A DNA stretch of 64,000 nt from Lycium barbarum (lineage: Eukaryota > Streptophyta > Magnoliopsida > Solanales > Solanaceae), in the NCBI RefSeq assembly GCF_019175385.1, contig NC_083348.1:46274950-46338949 (forward strand), given 5' to 3'. The position numbers were made by a program, and so were the translations under genes. The notes under the pieces are model-generated. The model ran no database searches. It was not told the origin of the DNA and was given only the letters and a program-made list of their open reading frames with translations. This document shows positions 35,777-46,783 of the stretch, piece by piece. Each line of letters begins with the position of its first letter. Positions within the stretch are counted from its first letter, which is position 1.

Positions 35777-35889
35777 CGAATATTGAACCTGGTGGGTTTA
35801 AGTGTTATTATTGTGTCGTTTAGGTTCTTCCGATATTATTCATGATGTCGGATGCCTGTTAGGTCTAGGGTGGGTTTTGGGGCGTGACA
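35777..35889 (+). mobile_element. Tandem array LTR3, right part (with TSD right copy 35777-35781)
   Basis: After the duplicated CGAAT the text ATTGAACCTGGTGGGTT continues exactly where LTR3 broke off, and ends GGGGCGTGACA at 35889, as LTR1 and LTR2 do. The next base begins LTR F without its first roughly 45 bp. Confidence 0.92.
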
Positions 35890-36291
35890 GTAAGTAAACT
35901 AATGTGAGCTCCTGAATACTTATAAGGCTAAAAAAAGACTTTAAGTAAATACTAAGAGCGAATTTAGGGGTTTCGGGGTCAAGCGGGTTGAAGGAAGTAA
36001 ATTGCCGAAACTTTGGGAAGAACTTGGTAGAATGTCGGACGAGAATCCTGGTCCAACTTGAGCGAGGTATATCATCTAGCATATGAGGATTATGGAGTGA
36101 GTAAACTATCCAAATTGAAGTGCATCGAGTCTAGTTTCAAACGCAATAAACCGTTCAACGATACGACATAAAAGTAGGGAGTTATGGGCATTTTAAAACG
36201 GACTGCGAGAAGCCCGCAAACCTGTTCGAAAATTCGAAACAGAAAAAGAAAGGCCAACTTAAGGACTTATTAAGTGACCCGACCCAACACC

Positions 36292-36300
36292 TATATATAA
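36292..36300 (+). promoter_or_regulatory. TATA box, F 5' LTR
   Basis: TATATATAA followed by GCCCC. The 3' LTR copy is at 41409-41417. Confidence 0.7.
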
Positions 36301-37279
36301 GCCCCAAACTCGCCATTTTCACCATTTCTCATCTCCACAACTCTTTATAACCCTCTACAACATCCATCCAAGTCCTTAACTAACCTTAGGATAATTTAGT
36401 AGTTCCAACATCAAATTTTGCTCGGGAAAGGATGGGTGACCTTGTAGTTCTCAATTTCTGTGGCGGTATCATCGTAGAGAGGGGCGGAGACACCAACCCG
36501 AGTGCCATATCACGCATGCAAGACTGAACTAAGGTAAAATCCTTCCAATCTACTAATAATTTAGAAAGCTCCATGGTAAAGCTCACTAGATCTAACTCGT
36601 AATAATTCGAATTGGTGGAAATATGAAGTAAATCGATGGATTGTTGATGGATTTTAATGGTTATTTTGGCAACTTAGTATGGAAGTTGACTTTAGTAATG
36701 ATTGTAGATATTGGGTTGTTGTTGTTATAATTCTGGGATTGGAGTAAAAACAGAGGAAATGCTGCCCGAATTTCTGTAACTCTAAATTAATTTGGGAATA
36801 TGACACACAGAAATGAACATGAAAGCTAAGATAAGGCTAACCCAGGTTGCATATTTCCATATTGGTCGGGAAAAGGACTAGCGTTGGAATATGGAATTCC
36901 TCCGGGTCGCGTTTGAGGATAAAGGTATGTAAGGTTTTTGTTACCTTCACTTCTTTGGCACGAATCCGATAAACGTGCTACAAATTGTCCTTCATAGCAC
37001 ATGTTCCACATCTCCAAATGTATTGAAACGTATCAACTCCTTCAGAACATAGTTGAGTTTCTCCGGGACGCCATATTTACAAAATAAGATATTATGTTAA
37101 AATAGTCACTTTCATTGCTCTCTTCTATTGACGCTATTATTGTTATCCTGAAAAGGCCCACATGTCATTCCATTGATCTCCATTCATGCATTTATATATA
37201 TATGGATAGCGCTATTTTACTACACCGAGACGCGCTATAGTCGGCCGGGTACGACATGTAGATGTGCAACCACTGATCA

Positions 37280-37395
37280 GTTGGGTATTTCACACCGAGT
37301 CCCGTAAGGGCCGGGTACGTTATCACACCTTGTCCCGAAAGGGTCGGGTACATTTCAGACCGAGTTCTGCAAAGGCCGGGTACGTTATGATGATA
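37280..37395 (+). repeat. Hairpin-coding short repeats in F 5' LTR
   Basis: Three consecutive degenerate units around CCC-GTAA-GGG or CCC-GAAA-GGG followed by CCGGGTAC. Each can fold on itself with a GNRA-type tetraloop. Further copies at 42470-42570 and 42680-42780. Confidence 0.7.
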
Positions 37396-38115
37396 TTATT
37401 ATATACATGTCTACTGCATATATTTTTCAAAACTTATGCATTACATATTGTTTGTTTCCCGTTGATTCATGTTACCATTACTCCCTCTGCTTATATGATG
37501 TTTGTACTGTTATTTCCTGCCTTACATACTCAGTACTCTCTTCAGTACTGACGTCCCATCCTACGAGATGCCACATTTCGTGCTGCAGGTCCTACAAAGT
37601 TACAGGAAGACTACCATAATAGGGCTATAGCTTCAGCAAGGGTCAGCAAGCACCACTACTCTGGGCTTGCTATATTTTTGTATATCTATGCGACTATGAT
37701 ACTTGTCCTTATGTTATGGGTACTTCGGGGCCTTGTCCCGACGCTTATGTTTTGTACATATACTCTTAGAGGCTTATAGACATTGTAGCATGTGTATGTG
37801 TTATCTGTTGATATGGTCAGTCTTGGATTGTCGAAGTATGCTTTTGAATGTCCATGCCGGCCCTATGACTTGCTGATGTGATTATGTATAGTTGCCTCGT
37901 CAGCACAACTGTATATATATGTGTGTGTGTGCTTATGTTATGTTATGTGCATGGTTGCCAAGTTGGGCCTTTTCTGTGTGCAGGTGTTTTCTTTAGCCCA
38001 TGTAAATCATATCACGATGGACAAGGGTATAGTTTGTCAGGATTAATGTCATGCCAGGTGGCATCTGACCTAGAGGTCAATTGTCGTCATGCCCCTGGTC
38101 GGGGTGTGACAAAAG

Positions 38116-38127
38116 TGGTATCAGAGC
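38116..38127 (+). other. Primer binding site, element F
   Basis: TGGTATCAGAGC, 4 nt after the LTR end. Confidence 0.92.
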
Positions 38128-38168
38128 AGGTCTATCCTAGGGATGTCTATAAGTCGTGTCTAGTAGTG

Positions 38169-38210
38169 TCTTGGTTATCGGTATGTTGTGCACCATATCA
38201 ATAGCCTGGA
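38169..38210 (+). other. Leader hairpin, element F
   Basis: TCTTGGTTAT pairs with ATAGCCTGGA, with two T-G wobbles and one mismatch, around an inner TATG/CATA stem. The GG/CC pair replaces the TG/CA pair of E and M on both sides. Confidence 0.5.
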
Positions 38211-38318
38211 GGCTATAGGACATTTAGGAAATTACACTTATTTATGATCTAGATCATGCGTTAGAGCCAACCTAAGAATGCAATTGTCTAATCCTTTCTC
38301 TGTGAGAATCTTTCAGCG

Positions 38319-39600
38319 GTGCATCCAAGAAAGACGAAAGTCTACAAGAGACTAGTCACCGATGGGGAAGGTGATAGTCAAGCACACCCAATTGAGTCCA
38401 GTCATAGCGAGGCCCACAGTGCTACCCCCTCACATGACAACCCGATCCCTTGAGCCCCAATTGAGTACAGAAGGATTCTAGTTCCTCTAGCCCCTCCACA
38501 GCCAGCTCCTCCCCCTGCTACTTCAGATCAAGACTTGCGTGATGCAATCCACTTGATGACTAGACGTGTAGTCACCCAGACTCAACGGTAAGATAATTTT
38601 ATTAATAGGGCTGGAAGCTCCCGCTCTCGTGACTTTCTCTATTTAGATCCCCCGATTTTCAGGGGTTCCAACCTGAAAGAGGATCCTCATGACATTATTG
38701 ATCGTATGGATCGAGCCTTGAGGGTAATTCATGCCTCTGACATGGAATCAGTAGAATAGGCTTCATATAGGTTGAAGGATGTAGCGGCAGTATGGTACGA
38801 ATCATGGCTGCTGTTAAGTGGAGAAAATGCGCCTCCAGTAGTATGGTCTGAGTTTACTAAGGCCTTTTTGGCTCACTATTTTCCCGCTGAGATTTGATGG
38901 GCTAGGTTTGATGAGTTTCTATCGCTACACTAGAATAACATGAGTGCTTAGGAATATAGCCTGAAATTTAACTCTTTGGCCAGATACGCCCCTGCGATTG
39001 TTACAGAAATGGAAGATAGGTTACATCGTTACGTGGTAGGTCTTAGACCCCATTTGATTACTGATTGTATGACGTCTTCACTTCAAGATGGTATGGATAT
39101 TTCTCATATTCAGGCATATGAGAAGAATTTAGAGGACCGTATTAGACAGCAGCGGGCTGAATAGAATCCAGATAGAGGTCATTATAAGCGGGCAAGATCG
39201 GCGGGTTATTCCGGTGACTACCAAGGAGGCTATACGATGCTCTCGGTCAGGCGACCAACCCCTTCAGCGGTTAGTGCACCTACTCAATTCCAGGGGCAGC
39301 GTTATGACCATTCCACTTATCCTGGGCCTAGCTAGAATTCAAGGGCGCCGACTTCTTCTCATAGGGGCGGCCTTATTCAGGCACGACCCCCACTTCCTCA
39401 TTGTGATCAATGCGATAAGGGCCATTTTGGCCAATGCCGCCAGGGTATGGGTGTGTCCTACACTTGTGGGCAGCCGGACCATGTTATACGGGATTGTCCA
39501 TCTCTTGGTAAAGGAGGCCCGGCTCAGCCCACTTGGTCAGTTGCAGGTTCTTCACCTTTTGTTCGCCCTCCGAGGCCAAATTCTTCTTTAGTACTACTGG
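38319..39600 (+). pseudogene. Element F gag, degenerate
   Basis: The expected start codon at 38319 is GTG. The core is readable in pieces: DQDLRDAIHLMTRRV, SRDFLYLDPPIFRG, then LARYAPAIVTEMEDRLHRYV (38976-39164) and a zinc-knuckle pair near 39400-39510 (CDQCDKGHFGQC; YTCGQPDHVIRDC) in which the first Cys of the second knuckle is Ser-preceded and altered. At least six stops. It is more distant from E than A is. Confidence 0.82.
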
Positions 39601-39639
39601 TCGAGGTAGGGGCAGAGGACAGACAGCTTCTACAGGTGG

Positions 39640-40620
39640 TAATCAGAACCGTATATATGTACTCACCGGGCGACAGGATCTTGAGTCGTCCCTAGATGTT
39701 GTGATAGGTACTTTATCCATATGCTCTTATGATGTATATACATTGATTAACCCAGGCTCTATACTATCTTATGTCACTCCCTATGTTGCTAGTAAGTTTG
39801 GTATTCCACCTGAAATGTTACTCAAGCCCTTTTCATTTTCTACTCTCGTCGAGGAACTTGTCATTGCCAGACAAGTTTATCGTGAATATTTAGTTACTGT
39901 ATGCGGTCGTGACACCCTCACTGATTTAATATAACTCGAGATGGTATTTTTCTCCTACAATAATAGTTATCATGCCAGCATTAGAATGGCTCCGTATGAG
40001 GCTTTGTATGGCAGGAAGTCTAGATCACCTGCCGCCTGGTTTGAAGTTGGAGAAGCATGCCTATTTGGCCCAGATCTGGTACATCAAGCTATTGAGCAGG
40101 TTAAGCTTATCTAAGAGTGACTCCATACCGCTCAGAGTGGACCAAAATCCTATGCAGATATGCGACGACGAGAACTGGAGTTTCAGGTAGGTGACTGGGT
40201 GTACCTGAAATTTTCACCTATGAAAGGCGTAATGAGGTTTGGCAAGAAAGGAAAGGTCAGTCCCAAGTACATTGGACCCTACAAGATCATTTGACGAATG
40301 GGTGAAGTAGCATATGAGTTAGAGCTTCCATCAGAATTACAAGCGGTCTATCCAATTTTCCATGTATCCATGCTAAAGAAATGTATCGGGGACCCTTCCA
40401 GAATTGTGCACGTTGATGATATGCAAGTCACAGAGAATCAATTCTATGAAGAAGAACCAATTGTCATTCTGGATAGAAAAGTCCGCAGGCTCAGAACCAA
40501 GGACGTAGCCTCGGTAAAGGTTCTATGGACAATTAAAGATAAGGAAGAAATGACTTAGGAAGCAGAGGCAGAGATAAAGTCTAAGTACCCTCACCTATTC
40601 CCTGTTGAAGATAATGTCAC
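39640..40620 (+). pseudogene. Element F: protease fused by deletion to integrase C terminus
   Basis: The protease frame (DVVIGTLSICSYDVYTLINPG; active-site Asp replaced by Asn) runs to LTDLI near 39932. At about 39950 it jumps into the distal integrase core (YNNSYHASIRMAPYEALYG), then GKVSPKYIGPYKII and the chromodomain-like tail SVKVLWTIKDKEEMT. RT, RNase H and most of integrase, roughly 2.5 kb by comparison with E, are missing. Stops near 40110, 40293 and 40556 break the rest. It is an internal deletion derivative, possibly at a short repeat around GAGATGGTA. Confidence 0.85.
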
Positions 40621-40815
40621 CCCAGAGGAGTATTCTTTACCAGTCGAGGACTTACAAGGTAACAACCGTATCCAATCTACTATAGAATCTTTTATTAACA
40701 ACGAATCACCACAAAAAATTAGTTAACTTTATGTTGTTATAATAATGCCTCACATAGCCTTCGATCAGGGAGCACAAACATTGACACCACTAAACATTTC
40801 TTTGCGTTATCTGAA

Positions 40816-40849
40816 TATTCGAGGACGAATGTTCTTAAGTGGGGGAGAA
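40816..40849 (+). other. Hairpin and polypurine tract, element F
   Basis: TATTCG-AGGA-CGAATG, then AAGTGGGGGAGAA, directly before TGTTACACC at 40850. Confidence 0.85.
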
Positions 40850-42335
40850 TGTTACACCTCACTCTCCCAGGAGCTAAGAACATTCCCTACTCATGAAGTG
40901 TTTTTGGGGAAAGAGCTTGTGGAAGGATAACATTGTGAGCTCACGCGGGATATATGTCATGACGAACGGGTGTTACACCTTGGAAGAATTTCATATCGTT
41001 AGTGCCGTTAGTAAACTAATGTAAGCCCGGAGGGGCCATGGAACACTTATAAGGCTAATAAAGACTTTAAGTAAGTATTAAGAGAGAATCTAGATGTTCC
41101 GGGATCAAGTGGGTTGAAGGAAGTAAGTTGTCAAAACAATGGGAAGAACTTGGAAGAATCTCGGACCAGAATTCTTGTCCTACTTGAGTGAGGTAGATCT
41201 TCTATCATATGAGGAGTTATGGAGTGAGTAAACTATCCAAATTGAAGTTCATCGAGTCTAGTTTCCAACACAACAAACCGCTCATCGATACAACATTGGA
41301 GTAGGGAGTTATGGGCACTTTTAAATGGACTGCGAGAAGCCCGGGAACATGTGCGAAAATCCAAAAAAAAAGGCCCACTTAACCTATAAAGTGACCAGAC
41401 CCAACACCTATATATAAGCTTCAAACTCGCAATTTTCACCGTTTTTCACCCATTTCGCATCTCCACAACTCTTTAGAACGCTCCACAACAAACTTCCAAG
41501 TCCTTATACCAACCTTAGGATAATTTTGTAGTTCCAACATCAAATTTGGCTCAGGAAAGGACGGGTAACCTTGTAGTTCTCAATTTCCTTGGTGGTATCA
41601 TTGCAGAGAGGGGCAGAGACACCAATCCGAGTGCCACATCATGCATGCAAGGCTGAACCAAGGTAAAATCCTTCCTATCTACTCATAATTTAGAAAGATC
41701 CGTGGTAAATCTCGCTAGATCTAACTCATAATAATTCGAATTGGTGGAAATGTGAAGTAAATCTATGGGGATTATTGTTGATGGATTTCAATGGTTATTT
41801 TTGCAAATTAGTATGGAAGTTGACTTTAGTAGTGATTGTAGATGTTGGGTTGTTGTTGTTATAATTCTGGGATCGGAGTATAAATAGAGTAAATACTGCC
41901 CGAATGTTCATAACTCTGAATTAATTTGGGAATATAACACCCAAAAATGAACATGCAAGCTAAGATGAGGCTAACCCAGGTCGTATATTTCCATATAGGT
42001 TCGGGAAAAGGACCAGCAATGGAATACGGAATTCCTCCGGGTCGCATTTGAGGATAAAGGTATGTAAGGTTTTCGTTACCTTCACTTCTTTGGCACGAAT
42101 CTGACAACCGTAATACAAATGGTCTGTCATAATAGATGTTCCACTCCATAACTCCAAAATGAATAGAAATGTATCAACTCCTTCAGAACATAGTTGACTT
42201 TCTCCGGGTTTCCATATTTACAAAATAAGATGTTATGTTAAAATAGTCACATTCATTGCTCTCTTCTATTGATGCTATTATTGTTATACAGAAAAGGCCC
42301 ACATGTCATTCCAATGATCTCCATTCATGCATTTG

Positions 42336-42380
<45 letters not shown>

Positions 42381-42382
<2 letters not shown>

Positions 42383-42790
42383 CGTATTGCACTATTTTAC
42401 TACACTGAGCCGCACTATAGTCGGCCGGGTAGGGCATATAGATGTGCAACCACTGATCAGTTGGGTATTTCACACCGAGTCCCGTAAGGGTCGGGTACAT
42501 TATCACACCGAGTCCCAAAAGGGCCGGGTACATTTCACACCGAGTCCTGTAATGGCCGGGTACGTTATGATTATATTATATATATATATACACGTATTGC
42601 ACTATTTTACTACACTGAGCCGCACTATAGTAGGCCGGGTAGGGCATATAGATGTGCAACCACTGATCAGTTGGGTATTTCACACCGAGTCCCGTAAGGG
42701 TCGGGTACGTTATCACACCGAATCCCAAATAGGCCAGGTACATTTCACACCGAGTCCTGTAATGGCCAGGTATGTTATGATTATATTATT
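42381..42790 (+). repeat. 210-bp tandem duplication inside F 3' LTR
   Basis: CACGTATTGCACTATTTTAC starts at 42381 and again at 42591; the two units differ at only a few bases. The F 5' LTR has one unit (37205-37395), so the duplication arose in this copy. Confidence 0.9.
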
Positions 42791-43297
42791 ATATACATGT
42801 ATACTGCAGATGATTTTCAAAACTCATGCATTACATATTGTATTTTTCCCGTTGATTCATGTTACCATTACTCCCTCTACTTATATCATGTTTATACTGT
42901 TATTTACTGCCTTACATACTCAGTACTCTCTTATGTACTGATGTGCCATCCTACGGGACGCTGCATTTCGTGCTGCAAGTCCTACAGAGTTACCGGAGGA
43001 CCAGTACAATAGGGCTACAGCTTCAGCAAGGGTCAGCAAGCACCAATACTCTGGGCTTGCTATGTTTTGGTATATCTATGCTACTATGATACTTGTCCTT
43101 ATGTTATGGGTACATCGGGGCCCTGTCCCGACTCTTATGTTTTGTACGTATACTCCAAGAGGTTCATAGACATTATAGCATGTGTATGTGTTGTCTGTTG
43201 ATCTGGTCAGTCTTGGATAGTCGAAGTATACATTTGGATGGCCTTGCTGGCCCTATGACTTGCTGATGTGATTATTTATAGCGGCCTCATCGGCACG

Positions 43298-43300
<3 letters not shown>

Positions 43301-43361
<61 letters not shown>

Positions 43362-43380
43362 TGTGTGTGTGTGTGTGTGC
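43301..43380. repeat. (TA)n(GT)n microsatellite
   Basis: About 29 AT units followed by about 10 GT units. The same site in the F 5' LTR (37912-37930) has only a few of each. Confidence 0.95.
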
Positions 43381-43899
43381 GTGTTTATGTTGTGTTCTGT
43401 GCATGGTAGCCAAGTTGGGCCTTTTCTGTGTGCAGGTGTTTTCTTTAGCCCATCTAAATCGTATCACGAGGAACAAAGTTTTAGTTTGTCAGGATTAAGG
43501 TCAGCCGTTGTAGCATTACCACCATAGCGCATATCCCACTGATGTAGCGGCATCCTACTCTTCCCCCGTGACCGCTCCTGCACACTTCCTTACCACCGAA
43601 GCGGGACCATCGTAACTGTCTGATTGACCGCAGACGCGGAAGTACAGAACCTGAGAATCGGCAGCCTTCCCCTGTTCCGCAAATTCAGCAAAAACAAAAA
43701 AAACAACAGATTTCACAACCAAAGTTTGATAAAAACAAGCCCGACAAGGTCGAAAACCATTCTAGTCACTATTACAAATCCAAAATACAAAAATCAAGCA
43801 AGAAAGATTGTCCAAACATCCAACCAAAATGAAACGAACCATATAAGAGAGTGTCCAAAAGTAAAGGCCCTACAAGGGTAACAAAAAACATCATCATAA

Positions 43900-45300
43900 A
43901 AGAGGGAGTGTCTCTAGGACATCATCCTGCTCGTCGCACCATAATCATCTAAGATACCGGCATCATCACCCAGTCCACTCGGACCACCATTATCCTGAGC
44001 TATGCTCTCGAAGGAGTACTGCTCGGAATCGTCATTATCCTCCACATGGATCCATTCACGGGGGTGCATAGCCTTTCACAGCCCTTTGATACCACTCCAT
44101 ACCTTGATGTGAAGCTTGTCACGGGACCTGTTCTTCACCTTCTCCTTGTTAAAGTCCTTGAGAAGCTCATGTGATTCTTGGCCAGAATAGTATACGCAGT
44201 CTGTAGGGTGGAAAGTGACTCACTAATCTTCTTCTGAGTATCAAAGTAATCTTTCATCCCCCCTTGATTGATAAAACCCGCATCAGACCCTGATAAACTG
44301 GACCCGCTGGATGGCATGAACATCTTCTAAAGCATCGAGATCACCTCATCAAAGCGTGATTCAATGCGCTCAAAAAGGCCCTGGATATTAGGGACCTCAA
44401 CCCCATCCCCAACCTCAGTATCGGTTTCAGCAACACTCCTTCCCCTGCCTGCATCATCCAGGTGGTGATCGTGGTACCACGACCTTTCACCTGTAGTGAG
44501 TGAAACGGAGTATCGGAGCTAATCCATTCATCTTCATCCTCCCTAGGAACCTTGGCCCTCTTACATAACGAAGTGATTAGCGACGGAAACATCAAACTCG
44601 CTGCACCAACCTTCAAGAACTCTCTCCACTCCTAAATTATCTGTGAGCCCACGTTTACCGGCACATCATCAAGGACACAAGCAACAACATAATCCCTAGA
44701 GAAGGTCACATCATATACATTCCTAGAAGGATGGATCTGGCGGGCGATGATATTCAGCCATCTCTTCGCCTCCGCAGTAAATACGTCGCTATGGATCACA
44801 ACCTTGCCATGAACTTAATGAGCATGCCATATGTCCTCCTCATGCACCAATTTGAAAGCCAACCACACTGAATTCTTCTCAGCTGCCTTGGCTGCTAAAG
44901 CCTCCTCTGGATGATTATCTAGTTTATATACTCGATTGATCGCTCTTGCCCCCAGCTTCACCGGAACACCTCTAATAATGATCTCTACCTCAGGAGAATC
45001 CCAGTCTACCATAAGAAGCATTGCGTAGAACTCCCTCACCCACGTTGCATTACAGTCACCAGTATCCCTAACCAAGTGAGTCCACTTGATTCTTACCAAA
45101 TTCTCAAGGAATTCCGGGGCGACTTGTCTACGTTACTCATATCAAAACCCCGCTCCAAAAGTAGAGGCATAATCCTTTGTCTCAAGTGTAGGAATTGGCT
45201 TTGGTGGGTGGAAAGCATCTCATATCTGGGCACCTCTTCTTCTTGGTCTTGTGGAACTTCTTCTTGATCTTGAGATATCTTGCCAGAGAAAGAGATAGAA
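43900..45300 (-). pseudogene. Plant-transposon-type protein (PF20167-like), broken
   Basis: The minus-strand frame 45099-44815 reads TWVREFYAMLLMV...IIIRGVPVKLGARAINRVY, the pattern of the putative plant transposon protein domain (PF20167 type) common in asterid retroelement-like ORFs. It continues past a stop at 44814 to DYVVACVLDDVPVNVGSQII and, from 44616, SLMFPSLITSLCKRAKVPRE. The tail (44323-44135) has a low-complexity start and KKISESLSTLQTAYTILAK, likely helical. Frameshifts separate the parts. Function is unknown; a gag-like role has been suggested by context only. Family assignment is from memory of the domain pattern. Confidence 0.6.
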
Positions 45301-46267
45301 ACGCGTTAGATTTCACCCCAGATTTGTATCAATTCTAATGTTTTCAGTTAAATTAACTGGCCAAAACTATTTGGATGACCAATTGTTCAATTGCAGAAAA
45401 TAGTGCATGATGTCGCAGGAGCCGCTATAGCGACTCATCAGACTGATGTAGTTGTACTGCAATAGCAGACATTCAACCACCACAGCGCCCTGTGTTCCCT
45501 ATGGAGCTCCATAGAACTCGTCTAAGATGCTACAGCGGAGACGCTGCAGCGATTAGCAAGTCACTGTAGCAGTTTCGTCTTCTTCACAAAACCCCAAAAA
45601 TTTCCAGAGTTTTAACTTCAATTTTTGACTCAAAAACTCATTTTTATGTACGGATCAGGTAGGAATCAAGCATGCATGATCTTTACAACCTATGGAGAAC
45701 AATTTCTAGCAACAAACAATCCCAAAATCGATGAAAAACCAACACCCTTTTTCAAGCAAATATTCTCTACTTTGTTTAAGTTTTCCAACTCAAATCCGTG
45801 GACTAACTACACAATATGTGAAATAAAGGTTAATCTAACGCTAGGTAAGTGGTGTATTTCAGTTTATCAATACCCACAAAGTTCATCAACCAAAAAAAAA
45901 GTTCATAACATTTGAGTTGCAAATCCTGTCATTCTAAGCATGAAAATTTAAAACTCTAGTTCTATTTTCTATCTACAAGTTGAGGGGAACAATTTCTTAC
46001 CTTTTGATTGAAGATCCGAGTGGGGTTAGTGTTGATTTAGAGTGACCCTTTGAAAGCCCTCTTTCCTTCCTTTGAGAGAAATTTGTGGTGATCTGGTGTT
46101 TGGTTTTGTGCAGTATGAAACATAGGGTATTAGTGTTAAAGGGGGAGATAGTAAGTTGTGGTGTGGTAGGAGACAGAAAGGAAGTCGGTTGTTTTTGGGG
46201 GAGTGTAAGGGTGATAGACCTTTTATTTTTCTGAGTCCGCGATGGCCGCTCCAGTGGCTGTCTGTCC

Positions 46268-46309
46268 CAGCGGCGCCGCTGCAGCATTCCCTCAGACCGC
46301 TAAAGCGGT
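46268..46309. promoter_or_regulatory. Palindrome pair upstream of TATA-like site, unit G
   Basis: CAGCGGCGCCGCTG (46268-46281) is a perfect 14-bp palindrome and ACCGCT-AA-AGCGGT (46296-46309) a 6+2+6 one. Both lie upstream, on the minus strand, of AAATAAAAGG. Confidence 0.55.
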
Positions 46310-46440
46310 ACCTCAGAATTCACAGAAAAAAATCGATTCATTAAATTGCAACCCGAGTTTAAAGCCCTTACCGTGTGTCCCTGATAGATCTACGATTGGC
46401 AGCCGTTCGATTTCTTTCACAAAATCTGAATTCATTGAGA

Positions 46441-46783
46441 TATTACCCTTTCAAATTTCCTCATGAAAAATAGTAGTCGAGCCATCACTAATTGTACGCT
46501 GCCAGAGTTAAATTCGCGCATGATGATCTTTACTGATAAGTCTGGACGGGGGTGATACTGTATTTTTTGGTGAATTGATAAGTTGGGTGTTACTTCTTTC
46601 GCGCCTTTTATTGTTTGAGCTAATTTAAATGAATACTCCTCATTAATGGCTGGCATAGACTTCTGCAAGATAAAGCTGTTCCAAATCAATACTGCTAATT
46701 CCATTTCATATGCTTACCTCCCTGTCCGTGCTTCTTCATTCCCTTGCCGTTCGGGGATGAACCGTTGTTTAATTGCTATCTGA
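46441..46783. other. Boundary zone, H internal 3' end
   Basis: No recognisable protein. The last 40 bp (CGTTCGGGGATGAACCGTTG) resemble the degraded hairpin that precedes the polypurine tract in the other elements, so this is probably the tail of the internal region whose 3' LTR is H. The minus-strand open frame 46432-46704 (90 residues) matches nothing I know. Confidence 0.45.

Larger units (their letters stand above)
35890..38111 (+). mobile_element. Element F 5' LTR, 5' end missing
   Basis: Begins within the sequence found at about 41015 of the F 3' LTR and ends GGGGTGTGACA at 38111. TATATATAA at 36292-36300, donor AAG|GTAAAA at 36533/36534, a 30-35-bp repeat of the form CACACCGAGTCCCGTAAGGG (37280-37395), and the double hairpin at 37530-37567, whose second stem is damaged here. 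The missing first bases and the direct join to LTR3 indicate an end-to-end junction or deletion. Confidence 0.87.
36534..38316 (+). other. Candidate intron, element F
   Basis: The donor AAG|GTAAAA lies about 230 nt past the TATA box. Branch-like CTAAT at 38288-38292 is followed by a pyrimidine-rich tract and TTTCAG ending at 38316. Two bases later the gag start codon position reads GTG where an ATG is expected. Confidence 0.45.
40850..43500 (+). mobile_element. Element F 3' LTR, 3' end missing
   Basis: Starts TGTTACACCTCAC after the PPT. A second TGTTACACC occurs about 122 bp inside, so the exact LTR start of the family is uncertain. TATATATAA at 41409-41417, donor-like AAG|GTAAAA near 41662, a 210-bp tandem duplication at 42381-42790, double hairpin at 42920-42960, and TA/GT microsatellites at 43301-43380. 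Similarity to the 5' LTR ends at about 43498, where antisense unit G starts; the last roughly 90 bp with GTGACA are lost. Confidence 0.85.
43500..46440 (-). mobile_element. Antisense unit G: retroelement-like, with promoter, leader and broken ORF
   Basis: Read on the minus strand: palindrome cluster (46240-46320), a TATA-like AAATAAAAGG near 46225, a leader with AAAG|GTAAGA near 46000, a second AGCGG/CCGCT-rich cluster (45410-45590), the coding part (45300-43900), and a third such cluster (43510-43650). It cuts off the end of LTR F. I could not find a PBS, PPT or TG...CA ends, so its class is uncertain; it may be part of the non-autonomous long-LTR group to which H belongs. Confidence 0.5.

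Noticed and set aside
36428..36441. GGATGGGTGACCT in LTR F resembling the 5S rRNA C box
   Set aside because: The A box and intermediate element are not at the right spacing, and the 3' LTR copy (41556) is changed; likely chance.
44815..45099. Possible host gene on the minus strand
   Set aside because: The domain is typical of transposon-like plant ORFs, frames are broken, and the surroundings are retroelement LTRs.
46432..46704. Minus-strand 90-residue open frame
   Set aside because: No recognisable motif, in a boundary zone between two elements; not enough support to call a gene.
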